Assembly (NCBI GenBank): GCA_030528965.1
Contig: JAUMXS010000005.1
Span: 1 to 20,987 of the forward strand
From: Eubacteriales bacterium
GTDB lineage: Bacteria; Bacillota; Clostridia; Oscillospirales; Oscillospiraceae
Reading direction: 5' to 3'
DNA: 20,987 nt
The position numbers and the translations under genes are program-made. Below the pieces are notes generated by a model that had not been told where the DNA came from, did not search any database, and saw only the letters and a program-made list of their open reading frames with translations. Below, piece by piece: positions 1-11,327 of the stretch (position 1 is the stretch's first letter; each line of letters opens with the position of its first letter).

Positions 1-970
1 TCTCTCCGTCCTCCAGCGGCTGACGCAGGACCTCCAGCACCGCACGGGGAAACTCCGGCAATTCGTCCAGAAACAGCACCCCGTTATGCGCCAGGCTGGT
101 CTCTCCGGGCCGAAGCTGTGTTCCTCCGCCGGAGAGCGCAACCGAAGAGATCGTATGATGCGGAGCCCGGAACGGTCTCTGCACAAGGACCGGACTCTCC
201 TTATCCGTGCGGCCGGCAAGTGAATGGATCTCCGTGGCCTGCAGCATTTCCTCCCTGCTCATGTCGGGAAGAGTGGTGGGGAGTCTCCGCGCCAGCATGG
301 ATTTTCCGGAACCCGGCGGGCCGATCAGCAGAACATTATGACTGCCCGCCGCAGCGATCTCCAAAGCACGTTTGGCCGTATATTGTCCGCACACGTCGGC
401 AAAATCAAGCGCCTCATGCGAAACCGTCATGACTTCCGGTGCCTCTGCCGCCGGAAGTTCACTTTCCCCGCGCAGATGGGCCAGCAAACTGCGCAGGTCC
501 GGGACGCCCCGGACGCAGACCGTTCCCGCCATAGCCGCTTCTGCGGCGTTCTGTACCGGAACGAACAGTTCCCTGAGACCTGCACGACCCGCGGCCAGCG
601 CCATGGAAAGCGCACCGCGAATGGGCCGCAGTTCTCCCGTCAGGGACATTTCCCCCACGAAAGCCGCCGTATCCGGCAGCGGGTCGATCGACTCGTCCGC
701 CGCCAGGATTCCCAGCAGAATGGGAAGGTCATATATGGTCCCCTCCTTGCGCGTATCCGCCGGCGCCAGATTCACCGTCACCCGGGAAACCGGAAAAGAC
801 AATCCCGTATTCTTGATGGCGGCACGTACACGATCGCGTGCCTCCTTGACGGCAGCATCCGGCAGACCCACAATGTCAAACTGCGGCAGCCCGCCGGAGA
901 GAAAGATCTCCGCCGAGACGTCGTAACCGCCGATGCCCTGCAGGCCGATGGACCGCACTCTGGAAACCAC
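1..970 (-). CDS. comM: ComM/YifB-family Mg-chelatase-like AAA+ ATPase (C-terminus beyond window edge)
   Basis: Reading leftward from a GTG at 970, 323 codons are open to the window edge; the family is usually about 500 residues, so the C-terminal third is missing. The N-terminal ChlI-like domain begins [20 protein letters not shown] and includes [18 protein letters not shown]. The AAA+ core has Walker A GPPGSGKS at residues 217-224 and Walker B-like [10 protein letters not shown] with D302. Also visible are the family signatures [11 protein letters not shown] and [16 protein letters not shown]. The start is supported by an AAGGGGGG ribosome binding site six bases upstream of the GTG. In naturally transformable bacteria ComM is a hexameric helicase that extends branch migration during DNA integration; in clostridia the YifB role is untested. 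It lies 37 bp after hisS on the same strand, so it is probably co-transcribed. The family assignment is firm; the cellular role is inferred. Confidence 0.93.
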   Translation of the reverse strand, partial: MVSRVRSIGLQGIGGYDVSAEIFLSGGLPQFDIVGLPDAAVKEARDRVRAAIKNTGLSFPVSRVTVNLAPADTRKEGTIYDLPILLGILAADESIDPLPDTAAFVGEMSLTGELRPIRGALSMALAAGRAGLRELFVPVQNAAEAAMAGTVCVRGVPDLRSLLAHLRGESELPAAEAPEVMTVSHEALDFADVCGQYTAKRALEIAAAGSHNVLLIGPPGSGKSMLARRLPTTLPDMSREEMLQATEIHSLAGRTDKESPVLVQRPFRAPHHTISSVALSGGGTQLRPGETSLAHNGVLFLDELPEFPRAVLEVLRQPLEDGE

Positions 971-1007
971 AGAATTCCCCCCTTATTTTACCGCTAAAAC
1001 GTCTGTT

Positions 1008-2369
1008 TTACGCCTCATCCCGAATGGGCGGAACGGCGGCGCGTACCGCCAGACCTTCCAGCATACGCTTCGCAGCCTCTTCCGGAGTCAGCACTTCCTG
1101 TACGCCCGTAGTCAGGTCCTTGACGGCGGCCGTACCGTTTGCCGCTTCGTCTTCGCCCACGATGACCGCATAGGGGATCCCCAGACGCGACGCATAGGTA
1201 AGACGGGCTTTGAATTTCTTCGGCTCAAAATACAGCTGCGTGCGGACACCCGCCGCGCGCAGGACCGTTGCCGTCCGGATGGCGGCGGGAAGCGTGTCTC
1301 CCAGAGGAATCACCAGCGCGTCCGCCGGAGCGGTCACGCACTCGTCGGAGAGCATTCCCTGCTCCTCCAATACATAAAACAGGCGGGTCAGACCGATGGA
1401 AATTCCCACACCGGGCAGCTTGCGGTTCGTATAAAACTCCGCGAGGTTATCATACCGTCCGCCGGAGCAGATAGAACCGATCTCAGGATGCTCCGTGAGC
1501 ATCGTCTCATAGACGGTACCCGTGTAATAATCCAGACCGCGCGCAATGGTAAGATCCAGCTCAAAATTTTCTTCCGGCACGCCGAAGCCCGTCATATGTT
1601 CCGTCACGGCACGCAGTTCATCCAACCCCGTGTCAAACAGAGGCTCCTGACCGCGCCAGCCTTCCAGAAATGCGAGCTTATCGGCGCTGCTTCCGGAACA
1701 GCTGATGAACGCCAGCAGACGATCCGCCGTCTCACCGTCCATCCCCAGTTCATTGATCAGCAGAACACGGAGCTTGTCCGCGCCGATCTTCTCCAGCTTA
1801 TCTACCGCCCGCAGCACTTCCGCTGCGCGTTCGCGAACGCCCAGAATGCTGAAGAATCCGTTGAGAACCTTACGGTTGTTGATGCGGATACGGAAATTCC
1901 GCAGGCCCAGTGCCGTGAAGCTGCGATAGATGACAGCCGGGATCTCGGCCTCATTCATGATATCCAGCGTTCCGTCGCCGATCACATCAATGTCAGCCTG
2001 ATAGAACTCACGGAAACGGCCGCGCTGGGCACGTTCCCCACGGTAAACCTTTCCGATCTGGAACCGACGGAAGGGAAAGCTCAGTTCACCGGCCCGTGCG
2101 GCAACATATTTCGCCAGAGGCACCGTCAGATCGAAACGAAGCGCCAGATCGTTGTCACCCTTCTGGAATCGATAGATCTGCTTTTCCGTCTCTCCGCCGC
2201 CTTTTGCCAAATGGACTTCCGCTGACTCTATCACCGTAGTGTCCAGCGCTGTGAATCCATAAAGCGCATAGCTCTCGCGCAGGCTGTTCAGCATCCGATC
2301 AAACTGTGCCTGCCGCATCGGCGACAGCTCCATAAATCCGGAAAGTGTCCGGGGCGTTACTTTTTCCAA
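1008..2369 (-). CDS. hisS: Histidyl-tRNA synthetase
   Basis: Charges tRNA-His with histidine in the cytoplasm. The 453-residue protein has the class II catalytic fold: motif 2 around residues 100-130 (FRRFQIGKVYRGERAQRGRF), the HisRS signature ARGLDYYTG at 277-285, motif 3 GVGISIGLTRL at 320-330, and a C-terminal anticodon-binding domain from about residue 349 (ADALVIPLGD). I chose the TTG at 2369 because AAGGAGG sits eight bases upstream. An in-frame ATG at 2423 would add 18 residues and place that strong ribosome binding site inside the gene, which is less likely. The frame stays open still further upstream into atpD, but that stretch shows no HisRS similarity. The gene follows a 337-bp structured gap after the V-ATPase operon and precedes comM by 37 bp. 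Some clostridia have HisS paralogues such as HisZ, but the intact HisRS signature supports a true synthetase. Confidence 0.95.
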   Translation of the reverse strand: MEKVTPRTLSGFMELSPMRQAQFDRMLNSLRESYALYGFTALDTTVIESAEVHLAKGGGETEKQIYRFQKGDNDLALRFDLTVPLAKYVAARAGELSFPFRRFQIGKVYRGERAQRGRFREFYQADIDVIGDGTLDIMNEAEIPAVIYRSFTALGLRNFRIRINNRKVLNGFFSILGVRERAAEVLRAVDKLEKIGADKLRVLLINELGMDGETADRLLAFISCSGSSADKLAFLEGWRGQEPLFDTGLDELRAVTEHMTGFGVPEENFELDLTIARGLDYYTGTVYETMLTEHPEIGSICSGGRYDNLAEFYTNRKLPGVGISIGLTRLFYVLEEQGMLSDECVTAPADALVIPLGDTLPAAIRTATVLRAAGVRTQLYFEPKKFKARLTYASRLGIPYAVIVGEDEAANGTAAVKDLTTGVQEVLTPEEAAKRMLEGLAVRAAVPPIRDEA

Positions 2370-2377
2370 AAGGGTCT

Positions 2378-2384
2378 CCTCCTT
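2378..2384 (-). promoter_or_regulatory. hisS ribosome binding site that fixes a TTG start
   Basis: AAGGAGG is a perfect anti-16S match eight bases before the TTG at 2369. It argues for the TTG over the upstream in-frame ATG at 2423. Confidence 0.75.
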
Positions 2385-2482
2385 ATCTTTAACGGGACCC
2401 GTCTGCGTCGTTTTTCTCGTCATACGGCTGTGCAGACCGGGTCCGGAACATTCTCCCTTAAAACGCGGAAAAGGCCTCCCAA

Positions 2483-2533
2483 AGAGACTGCCCTCACGGC
2501 CAGTCATCTTCAGTGCCCTTTTTCGCAGTCTCC
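2483..2533 (-). terminator. Possible terminator or attenuator with competing hairpins upstream of hisS
   Basis: GGAGACTGC (2533-2525) can pair with GCAGTCTCT (2491-2483), a nine-pair stem with one wobble, followed closely by TT. The same CAGTC (2490-2486) can instead pair with the nearer GACTG (2505-2501). Two exclusive structures sharing one arm is the pattern of an attenuator, but the T-run is short and the loop long. It may simply be the weak end of the V-ATPase operon. Confidence 0.3.
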
Positions 2534-2567
2534 GACACAGGATCCCGCTCCCGCGAAATCCCGAACC

Positions 2568-2691
2568 GAAGCCCGAACTGATGCCCAAACGGGATGCTTT
2601 CCGGACGGTGACGCCCGCCGGCAGGCACAAGCCTGCCCTGAACGGCTGCGGCACCGCCGATGCAACCCGCCCGGTCTCATATTCGGGCTTC
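2568..2691 (-). ncRNA. Candidate structured RNA element (multibranch, unassigned family)
   Basis: On the minus strand GAAGCCCGAA (2691-2682) pairs perfectly with TTCGGGCTTC (2577-2568), enclosing 104 bases. Inside are GGTTG/CAGCC stacked on CGGC-GGT-GCCG (2667-2644), then GGCAGGC-TTGT-GCCTGCC (2637-2620), then a weaker hairpin around CCC-GTTT-GGG near 2590. The arrangement of one closing stem and several side hairpins resembles a riboswitch or leader RNA. I could not match it to T-box, SRP RNA, 6S RNA or RNase P RNA. The pairings are seen directly; that they form or function is inferred. High GC makes some pairing expected by chance, although a 10-bp perfect closing stem is notable. Confidence 0.35.
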
Positions 2692-2706
2692 CGGCTGTTC
2701 GGAGTA

Positions 2707-3360
2707 CTAATATGTGTAATTGTGTGCTTTCTGCAGCACCATTTCCTTGACTTTGATGAGCCGGACCTTGGTGGCATTCTCGTTTTCCTCGAGCTTCATG
2801 GTGATATACTTGATGTTTTCCTTAAGCTCGGGGATCATAACATATTCCAGCGCATTGACACGACGCCGGGTCTTTTCGATCTCCTCCGCCATGAGCTGCA
2901 TGGATTTTTCCACCTGTGCCAGTTCAAGCATGTCATGAAATACTTTGGAAAGCGCCAGCATGGCGTCATCCAGTTCACCGGAGGTCTGCGCGAAACCATA
3001 AGGCAGAACATCGCCCTTTTCCGCGCTTCGGGTCTGGAATTCGTAGACCGGAACATTGACGCTCATAATGTTCTGGAAACTAACGTCCAGTTCCACCCCC
3101 TGACAGGGGTATAGGAGCGACTGTTCCAGCATCTCCGGAGACATTACGGCACTTGCCACGGACAGAGCGGCAAAAGCCTCGGTGAGGCCTGCCTCCACCT
3201 GTTCACGCAGCTCTTTGTTGCGCCGGACGATTGTCATAAACTGCCGCATCAGCTCATCGCGCTTATCCTTGAGCAGCTTGTGCCCGCGGACTGCGGTCTT
3301 GAGCCGTCCTTTGAGTTTATTCAGGACCATTCTGGTCGGTGTGATGCCGGTGGCTGCCAT
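2707..3360 (-). CDS. atpD: V/A-type ATPase subunit D (central rotor shaft)
   Basis: A 217-residue subunit D, the long coiled-coil shaft that turns inside the A3B3 head and couples it to the membrane ring through C and F. The N-terminus MAATGITPTRMVLNKLKGRL is the family hallmark, followed by helix KLLKDKRDELMRQFM. A second long helix near the C-terminus contains EEIEKTRRRVNALEYVMIPEL, the most conserved stretch of the family. The length is typical. The ATG at 3360 follows AGGTGA, which overlaps the atpB stop; only 8 bp separate the genes. It is the last gene of the ATPase operon; downstream is the structured gap before hisS. Confidence 0.96.
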   Translation of the reverse strand: MAATGITPTRMVLNKLKGRLKTAVRGHKLLKDKRDELMRQFMTIVRRNKELREQVEAGLTEAFAALSVASAVMSPEMLEQSLLYPCQGVELDVSFQNIMSVNVPVYEFQTRSAEKGDVLPYGFAQTSGELDDAMLALSKVFHDMLELAQVEKSMQLMAEEIEKTRRRVNALEYVMIPELKENIKYITMKLEENENATKVRLIKVKEMVLQKAHNYTY

Positions 3361-3368
3361 GGAATCAC

Positions 3369-4742
3369 CTACTTCTTCGGCATATACTTTTCAATGAACT
3401 CCGGCTTGACTCTCTTCAATTCTGCACGCGGCAGGATGGACAAAAGCTCCCAACCCAGCGCCAGAGTATCCTGGATACTCCGGTTGGTCTCGTTACCCTG
3501 GGATACATACCGTTTCTCAAACTCATCTGCGAACTTGGCAAACAGCTTATCGTCATCGGAAAGCGCCGCTTCGCCCAGAATGGTCATGAGTTCCTTGGCA
3601 TCCTTTCCTCGGGCGTAACCCGCGAAGAGCTGGTTCATCGTTCCTGCATGGTCTTCTCTCGTTTTTCCTTCGCCGATACCCTTATCCTTCAGACGGGACA
3701 GGCTGGGCAGAACGTCCACCGGCGGAACAATGCCCTTACGGTGCAGTTCACGCGAAAGAATGATCTGGCCCTCGGTGATGTAACCGGTAAGGTCAGGAAT
3801 GGGGTGCGTCTTGTCATCTTCCGGCATCGTGAGGATGGGGATCATGGTGATGGATCCCGCCTTCCCGACTCGTCGGCCGGCACGCTCATACATGGTGGCA
3901 AGGTCGGTATACAGATAGCCGGGATAGCCGCGGCGGCCCGGGACTTCCTTCTTCGCAGCGGAGATCTCACGCAGCGCTTCGGCATAGTTCGTGATATCGG
4001 TGAGGATGACCAGAACGTGCATATCTTTTTCGAAAGCCAGATACTCTGCCGCCGTCAGCGCCATACGCGGAGTGGCAATACGCTCGACCGCAGGGTCGTT
4101 GGCAAGGTTCGTAAAGAGGACGGTACGGTCAATGGCACCCGTGCGCTTGAACTCACGCACAAAGTATTCGGATTCCTCAAAGGTAATACCGATCGCGGCA
4201 AAAACGACCGCGAAGTTCGAATCGGTACCCAGTACGCGCGCCTGACGCGCGATCTGGGCAGCCAGTGCCGCATGCGGCAGACCAGATCCGGAGAAGATCG
4301 GCAGTTTCTGTCCGCGAACCAGCGTATTCAGGCCATCGATCGTGGAAACGCCGGTCTGGATAAACTCCGACGGATAGTCACGGGCAGCAGGGTTCATCGG
4401 CAGTCCGTTGATATCTCTGTGCGCCTCGGCCAGAATTTCCGGGCCGTCGTCAATGGGCTCTCCCATGCCGTTGAATACGCGGCCAAGCATATCTTCGGAT
4501 ACGGCCAGCTCCAGCGGATGACCCAGGAAGCGGACCTTGGATTCGGCCAGGTTGATACCCGCAGCCGATTCGAAAAGCTGTACCACAGCAGTGTCACGAT
4601 TGACTTCCAGAACCTTGCAGCGGCGCTTTTCGCCGTTAGGCAGTTCAATTTCCGCCAGTTCGTCATAGGTGACGCCCTCGACCTGCTTGACGACCATCAG
4701 CGGACTGACGATCTCACGAATGGTTTTATATTCTCGGATCAC
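3369..4742 (-). CDS. atpB: V/A-type ATPase subunit B (non-catalytic nucleotide-binding-fold subunit)
   Basis: A 457-residue subunit B that alternates with A in the hexameric head and contributes to the catalytic interfaces. Visible features are an N-terminal beta-barrel domain starting [18 protein letters not shown], then [18 protein letters not shown] where catalytic subunits carry a P-loop. This degenerate loop is normal for B. The central domain includes [22 protein letters not shown], and later come [17 protein letters not shown] and [18 protein letters not shown]. The start is GTG at 4742, overlapping the atpA stop by four bases (GTGA), so translation is probably coupled to atpA and gives matched A and B levels. 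It is 8 bp upstream of atpD. Confidence 0.97.
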   Translation of the reverse strand: MIREYKTIREIVSPLMVVKQVEGVTYDELAEIELPNGEKRRCKVLEVNRDTAVVQLFESAAGINLAESKVRFLGHPLELAVSEDMLGRVFNGMGEPIDDGPEILAEAHRDINGLPMNPAARDYPSEFIQTGVSTIDGLNTLVRGQKLPIFSGSGLPHAALAAQIARQARVLGTDSNFAVVFAAIGITFEESEYFVREFKRTGAIDRTVLFTNLANDPAVERIATPRMALTAAEYLAFEKDMHVLVILTDITNYAEALREISAAKKEVPGRRGYPGYLYTDLATMYERAGRRVGKAGSITMIPILTMPEDDKTHPIPDLTGYITEGQIILSRELHRKGIVPPVDVLPSLSRLKDKGIGEGKTREDHAGTMNQLFAGYARGKDAKELMTILGEAALSDDDKLFAKFADEFEKRYVSQGNETNRSIQDTLALGWELLSILPRAELKRVKPEFIEKYMPKK

Positions 4743-6508
4743 TGCTCTTCACCTCCTGTGGCAAGCTCGGCAATCTGCTGACGCATATTCTCAGAGATCT
4801 GCCGGTATACATCCGCAAAACTCTCGGCCGGAACACTCTTCGCCCGACCGAGTTCTTCACGGGCGGGGATCTTGGTCAGCGCCGTCATGTCCGCGCCTTC
4901 CTTCAGAGCCTCACGGCAAAGAGCGTCATATTCAAGGATCATGCCCAGCAGCGCGAACTGGCGTTCGTAGGACGAGAAGCTGTCGATGTCCACGAAGGCG
5001 TTCTGCTGCAGGAAGTCCTCACGGATAACTTTGGCGGTCTCCATGGTCAGACGGTCATCGGGAGACAGGGCATCCTGACCAACCAGCTTGACGATCTCCT
5101 GCAGGGAGGCTTCTTCCTGCAGAATGCTCATAGCCTGGTTTCTGTGCGCTATGAAGTCCTCTCCGAAGTTTTCGTCATACCAGGGCTTCAGCGTCTCCAG
5201 ATACAGGGAATACGATGTCAGCCAGTTGATCGCGGGGAAGTGCCGCGCATAAGCCAGAGAGCTGTCGAGTCCCCAGAACACCTTGACGATACGCATGGTG
5301 ACCTGAGAGACAGGCTCCGATGTGTCACCGCCCGGAGGCGAGACGGCGCCGATCGCCGTGACCGAGCCGGGACGTTTGTCCGAGCCGAGGCATTCGACAC
5401 AACCGGCACGTTCATAGAACTGCGCGATACGGGAGGCCAGATAAGCAGGATAGCCTTCTTCACCGGGCATCTCTTCCAGACGGCCCGACATCTCACGCAG
5501 AGCCTCGGCCCAGCGGGAAGTGGAGTCGGCAATGACCGCTACGTCATAACCCATGTCACGGAAGTATTCCGCAATGGTGATGCCGGTATAGATGGACGCT
5601 TCACGCGCGGCGACCGGCATATCGGAGGTATTCGCGATCAGGACGGTGCGCTTCATCAGCGGTTCGCCGCTGCGCGGGTCTTTCAGTTCCGGGAATTCTC
5701 TCAAAACGTCGGTCATCTCGTTGCCGCGTTCACCGCAGCCGATGTAGATGACCACATCCACATCCGACCACTTGGCCAAAGCATGCTGTACGACTGTCTT
5801 GCCCGAACCGAAGGGACCGGGAACTGCCGCCGTACCGCCCTTGGCAAGCGGGAACATGGTGTCGATAATGCGCTGTCCGCTGTTCAGCGGGCGCGCAGGC
5901 ATAAACTTGCGTACGTAAGGACGCGCCACACGGACCGGCCATTTCTGCGCCATCGTAAGGCTGCGTTCTTCGCCGGAATCCGTCCGCAGAAGGGCCACGG
6001 TATCATCGACCGTGAAGCTTCCGCCCTGGATGCTTACGATGGTACCGGAAAGGCCCACCGGAACCATGATGCGGTGCTCAAGGGCACTGGTTTCCTGCAC
6101 AGTTCCGATGATGTCGCCGCCCACGACCTTTTCGCCGACAACGACCTTCGGAACAAATTCCCAATACCGGCTGCGATTCAGGGCCGGTACATCAATACCA
6201 CGGGCGATCGTATGCCCGGTGAGTTCACGGATCTCCGTCAGCGGACGCTGGATACCGTCATATATGTTTTCCAGCATACCCGGTCCAAGTTCCACCGACA
6301 AAGGTGCGCCGACGGTCTCCACAACCGCGCCCGGTCCGAGACCGGCGGTTTCTTCGTATACCTGGATGGAGGCCGAATCACCCGTCATATTCAGTATTTC
6401 GCCAATGAGCCGCTGAGAGCCGACACGAACAACGTCAGATACATTCGCATCGGCAAGCCCCTCGGCCACGACCAGCGGTCCGGAGACTTTGGTGACTTTT
6501 CCGCTCAT
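4739..6508 (-). CDS. atpA: V/A-type ATPase catalytic subunit A
   Basis: The catalytic subunit that hydrolyses or synthesises ATP. Walker A GPFGSGKT is at residues 231-238, followed by GERGNEM at about 259 with the catalytic glutamate region, and [20 protein letters not shown] for nucleotide handling. The non-homologous insert typical of A subunits (roughly residues 115-185, containing [20 protein letters not shown]) separates it from F-type beta subunits. Two ATGs are close together. The one at 6508 gives [10 protein letters not shown] and has AGAAGG seven bases upstream, whereas the one at 6514 would have it only one base away, so I prefer 6508 (589 residues). The gene lies 22 bp after atpF and overlaps atpB by 4 bp. 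Confidence 0.97.
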   Translation of the reverse strand: MSGKVTKVSGPLVVAEGLADANVSDVVRVGSQRLIGEILNMTGDSASIQVYEETAGLGPGAVVETVGAPLSVELGPGMLENIYDGIQRPLTEIRELTGHTIARGIDVPALNRSRYWEFVPKVVVGEKVVGGDIIGTVQETSALEHRIMVPVGLSGTIVSIQGGSFTVDDTVALLRTDSGEERSLTMAQKWPVRVARPYVRKFMPARPLNSGQRIIDTMFPLAKGGTAAVPGPFGSGKTVVQHALAKWSDVDVVIYIGCGERGNEMTDVLREFPELKDPRSGEPLMKRTVLIANTSDMPVAAREASIYTGITIAEYFRDMGYDVAVIADSTSRWAEALREMSGRLEEMPGEEGYPAYLASRIAQFYERAGCVECLGSDKRPGSVTAIGAVSPPGGDTSEPVSQVTMRIVKVFWGLDSSLAYARHFPAINWLTSYSLYLETLKPWYDENFGEDFIAHRNQAMSILQEEASLQEIVKLVGQDALSPDDRLTMETAKVIREDFLQQNAFVDIDSFSSYERQFALLGMILEYDALCREALKEGADMTALTKIPAREELGRAKSVPAESFADVYRQISENMRQQIAELATGGEEQ

Positions 6509-6530
6509 ATGCATACCTTCTTTCGGTTAT

Positions 6531-6845
6531 TCACAGAATGTTGGCGCCGACGGCTCGCTCCACCGCCGCACGCAGTGCCGCCTGGCCAAGGCCCAGCGAG
6601 CCTTCCCGTCCGGGAATCAGAATGATCGCAGGCATCGGGCTGTCCTTGACCGAGTCGATCTGCCGCGTCAGCTCCTGCGCCAGGTTCTCTTCAATGTAGA
6701 GGATGGCATAGCCTTCCTCCGGCTTTTTCAGCTGCCGAAGCGTACGTTTCGCTTCGTCGACACTCTCTACGGGGAATACATCCAGACCCAGAGCCTTGAA
6801 GCCCATGACGGTCTCACGTCCCCCAATGACGCCTATCTTATACAT
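6531..6845 (-). CDS. atpF: V/A-type ATPase subunit F (small central-stalk subunit)
   Basis: A 104-residue subunit F (called NtpG in Enterococcus hirae), a small Rossmann-like protein that binds the D shaft and influences hydrolysis. The N-terminus MYKIGVIGGRETVMGFKALG is diagnostic, followed by the conserved YAILYIEENLAQEL region and the PAIILIPG strand. The ATG at 6845 lies inside the end of atpC, with an 8-bp overlap (ATGTATAA). AAAGGAGG lies 13 bases upstream, rather far, so coupling to atpC translation probably matters. The order C-F-A-B-D is the standard V/A-ATPase order. Confidence 0.95.
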   Translation of the reverse strand: MYKIGVIGGRETVMGFKALGLDVFPVESVDEAKRTLRQLKKPEEGYAILYIEENLAQELTRQIDSVKDSPMPAIILIPGREGSLGLGQAALRAAVERAVGANIL

Positions 6846-7842
6846 AAGTGTCGCGCAGCCTCCTTTTCAGTTCCTCGGGATCTATCCCGGCCATCAGCCC
6901 CGTGAGGATCATGCGTACTGCCATGATCTCCCCTTCCACAGCGCCCAGATATCCCGCCACGGCTTCCAGCCCGAAGCCGCTCAGCTTACCTTTTTGAAGA
7001 TAAGCCGTCGCTGCATCGTCGCAGCTCTGCTCAAATTGCGTCATGGAGCCGCTGTGCAGAACGCCCGCGCCCAGCTCCGCCGCTTTTCTGAGCGGCGTTG
7101 ACGCATAGATCCCGCTCAGTCCGTCTCCGGACCCGACCGACGCCGCCAAATGCTCGATACTGACCGTGCCGCCGTCGATGAGTACGCTCCGGATGAATTT
7201 CTGGCTGCGTCCCATTCTCGTGGTTCGGATCACCGTGCGAAGGTTCGCCGTATCGATCAGAAAACGCACATAATCATACAGAAACGGACTGTACAGCGGT
7301 TTCGTCATCGCAAGCAGTTCCGCATAGTACGCCTTATCCAGCACGAGATCCGCCATCTGGGGATTGCTCGTGCGGGCCAGCGTCATCTTGGCTTCACGCA
7401 GTGCCGGTCCGAACAGCGGGGGCAGAAACCGGATATCGTCCTCATGGAAATACATGTTCAGGATCTCCGGTTCGACACGGCCGGCTGTGGAGAGAATGTT
7501 CTCCGCCGCAACGCCGGCTCCTTCCGCCTTAACGAGGACTTTTGCGTTATGATAATCGTATTTCGCACGAAATACATCCAGCACGGCCGGTTCGGGAACG
7601 AAACGGGACATCTCTGTAAAGATCCTGCGGCGGCGGTTCGACAGAGTCTGATCCACGCCGCGTGCGTCCATCTCCGACATGTCCAAATAGCCGCTTTCAT
7701 TCAGCATGCGGGCAGCATCCGCCGCCGATCCCGTTGAAAGCATCTGTTCCATGCGTTCCCGGGTCAGCATGCGGGCTTTCCGCGCTTCCACCATGGCCGT
7801 GACAAACAAATAATCGCGATCTGTGATTTTTCTTTCAGACAA
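6838..7842 (-). CDS. atpC: V/A-type ATPase subunit C (socket between rotor ring and central stalk)
   Basis: A 334-residue subunit C (the eukaryotic d homologue), a mostly alpha-helical funnel that sits on the K ring and receives the D-F shaft. Family-like segments include DYLFVTAMVEARKARMLTRE at the N-terminus, the central VFRAKYDYHNAKVLVKAEG and LYDYVRFLIDTANLRTVIRT, and the C-terminal GAVEGEIMAVRMILTGLMAG followed by LKRRLRDTYV. The start is TTG at 7842, supported by GGAGGG nine bases upstream. No ATG in frame is better placed without cutting into the conserved N-terminal helix. The spacing to atpE is 42 bp, the widest gap inside the operon, and the 3' end overlaps atpF by 8 bp. Confidence 0.94.
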   Translation of the reverse strand: MSERKITDRDYLFVTAMVEARKARMLTRERMEQMLSTGSAADAARMLNESGYLDMSEMDARGVDQTLSNRRRRIFTEMSRFVPEPAVLDVFRAKYDYHNAKVLVKAEGAGVAAENILSTAGRVEPEILNMYFHEDDIRFLPPLFGPALREAKMTLARTSNPQMADLVLDKAYYAELLAMTKPLYSPFLYDYVRFLIDTANLRTVIRTTRMGRSQKFIRSVLIDGGTVSIEHLAASVGSGDGLSGIYASTPLRKAAELGAGVLHSGSMTQFEQSCDDAATAYLQKGKLSGFGLEAVAGYLGAVEGEIMAVRMILTGLMAGIDPEELKRRLRDTYV

Positions 7843-7884
7843 GCTTCTCTTCCCTCCTCGCCATCATCTCCGCCCGTGCGGCAC

Positions 7885-8490
7885 TCAGGCCTCGGGAGGG
7901 AACAGAACCTCCGCCACCTGCGCCGCCATTTCGCCGCGCACAAGCTCGAGGAGGGTGTCCAGCGTGCAGTTGACTTCTATATCGCCCTGTTTCAGAATGA
8001 CACCGCCGGAAATGTGACGCGCTTCTCCCAAAGTGAGCCCCGGCTGTATGCCGCGCTCTTTCAGCAGGGCATTGGCCGCACGGACCGTTTCCGCGCCGCA
8101 GCGCACCGTATCCGTTTCACTCAGAATAAGCTCTTCCTGCCCCGTGACAGCCGCTTCGGCCGCCTTGCGGGCCAGAAAAGCCACATATTCTTCCTTCGGC
8201 AGTTCCAGGATCCGATCCCGCGCCCGGTTAAACGCGGCCGCCACCAGTTCCTGCTTCAGAGCCAGAATGTGCTTGCGCACTTCCAGATGTACCGTGCGGT
8301 CCAGACGCTGCACACGCTGTTCCGTCTGCTTTACGCCGACCTGGATGAGTTCCCAGTACTCATTTTCTGCCTGCGTCTTATACTCGGCCCGAATCTCCGC
8401 ACACCGTGCCGCAGTTTCTTCCTGGATCTTTGCGATCTCTGCGTCTACGTCAGCATTGAGGCGGGCTATGATTTTATCGATTCCATTCAT
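7885..8490 (-). CDS. atpE: V/A-type ATPase subunit E (peripheral stalk)
   Basis: A 201-residue subunit E. The first half is a charged helix (MNGIDKIIARLNADVDAEIA, then KIQEETAARCAEIRAEYKTQ) that pairs with the G/H subunit to form the peripheral stator stalk. The C-terminal half is the globular domain that holds the top of the head, containing VRCGAETVRAANALLKERGI and HISGGVILKQGDIEVNCTLD, the most recognisable family stretch. The length is typical. The ATG at 8490 is preceded by AAAGG at a usable distance. Its position between the proteolipid gene and atpC fits the standard operon order. Confidence 0.94.
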   Translation of the reverse strand: MNGIDKIIARLNADVDAEIAKIQEETAARCAEIRAEYKTQAENEYWELIQVGVKQTEQRVQRLDRTVHLEVRKHILALKQELVAAAFNRARDRILELPKEEYVAFLARKAAEAAVTGQEELILSETDTVRCGAETVRAANALLKERGIQPGLTLGEARHISGGVILKQGDIEVNCTLDTLLELVRGEMAAQVAEVLFPPEA

Positions 8491-8525
8491 ATCGTTTTAC
8501 CAGCCTTTGCGCTCTGTTCAGCGAC

Positions 8526-11005
<2,480 letters not shown>

Positions 11006-11320
11006 TCAGAATTTCACGATCCTTTCCACGATGAGCCCTGCGGCCTCGTCCAGTCTGGTTTCTGCTTTGGCTCGAAGACCCGCTTTACGGTTTTCCGTGC
11101 TTTCCGCCAGTTTTCGGGCCTCTTCTCTGGCTAAATCGTCGGCTCTCTCATTCTTATCGGCCAGTTCCTCGGCCGCTTTCTGATGCGCCGCTTCGATTCT
11201 GGCTTTTCCTGCCGCTTCCTCTTCCGCAATTTTTGCTTTCGCTTCCTGCAAAGCGGCGTTCCGGCGCTGACGCACCTCTTCCTCCGTCCGACGGATCCTA
11301 TTTATTGCCTCAAGAGACAT
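11006..11320 (-). CDS. atpH: V/A-type ATPase subunit H/G (peripheral-stalk coiled coil)
   Basis: A 104-residue, strongly charged helix rich in Ala, Glu, Lys and Arg without prolines (for example MSLEAINRIRRTEEEVRQRR, then AKAKIAEEEAAGKARIEAA). That is the composition of the stator partner of subunit E (NtpF in Enterococcus; H or G elsewhere). The C-terminus GLIVERIVKF is family-like. I chose the ATG at 11320 because GGGAGGTG lies ten bases upstream. In-frame TTG/ATG codons at 11353/11350 would place that site inside the gene and extend it by 11 or 10 residues. The stop is directly followed by atpI. The gene name varies between annotation schemes. Confidence 0.88.
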   Translation of the reverse strand: MSLEAINRIRRTEEEVRQRRNAALQEAKAKIAEEEAAGKARIEAAHQKAAEELADKNERADDLAREEARKLAESTENRKAGLRAKAETRLDEAAGLIVERIVKF

Positions 11321-11327
11321 CTTCCTG

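Larger units (their letters stand above)
2370..2706 (-). other. 337-bp non-coding gap rich in inverted repeats between atpD and hisS
   Basis: No convincing gene was seen on either strand. Read on the minus strand, it holds three parts. The first is a long-range stem (2682-2691 with 2568-2577) enclosing two clear hairpins. The second is a pair of competing stems at 2483-2533 next to a short run of T. The third is a leader of about 60 bases ending in the hisS ribosome binding site. No good sigma-A promoter could be picked out. The gap probably contains the end of the V-ATPase transcript and the hisS leader. Confidence 0.6.

Noticed and set aside
933..2225. Plus-strand open frame opposite hisS
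   Set aside because: It lies entirely over conserved HisRS motifs of the minus strand and has no domain signature.
2571..2620. SRP (4.5S-type) RNA
   Set aside because: CCGTCCGGAAAGCA resembles part of the SRP consensus, but GGTCAGG before it and GGAAGCAGCC after it are missing.
2424..2706. T-box riboswitch ahead of hisS
   Set aside because: The closest match to the T-box core is CGGTGCCGC near 2648-2656; it lacks the UGGN needed to pair with the tRNA end, and no specifier-loop layout could be recognised.
2370..2777. N-terminal extension of hisS into the gap and atpD
   Set aside because: The frame is open but the added residues are not HisRS-like, it would overlap atpD, and a perfect ribosome binding site precedes the TTG at 2369.
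5144..6625. Plus-strand open frame opposite atpA
   Set aside because: It mirrors the catalytic subunit coding region and shows no recognisable protein family.
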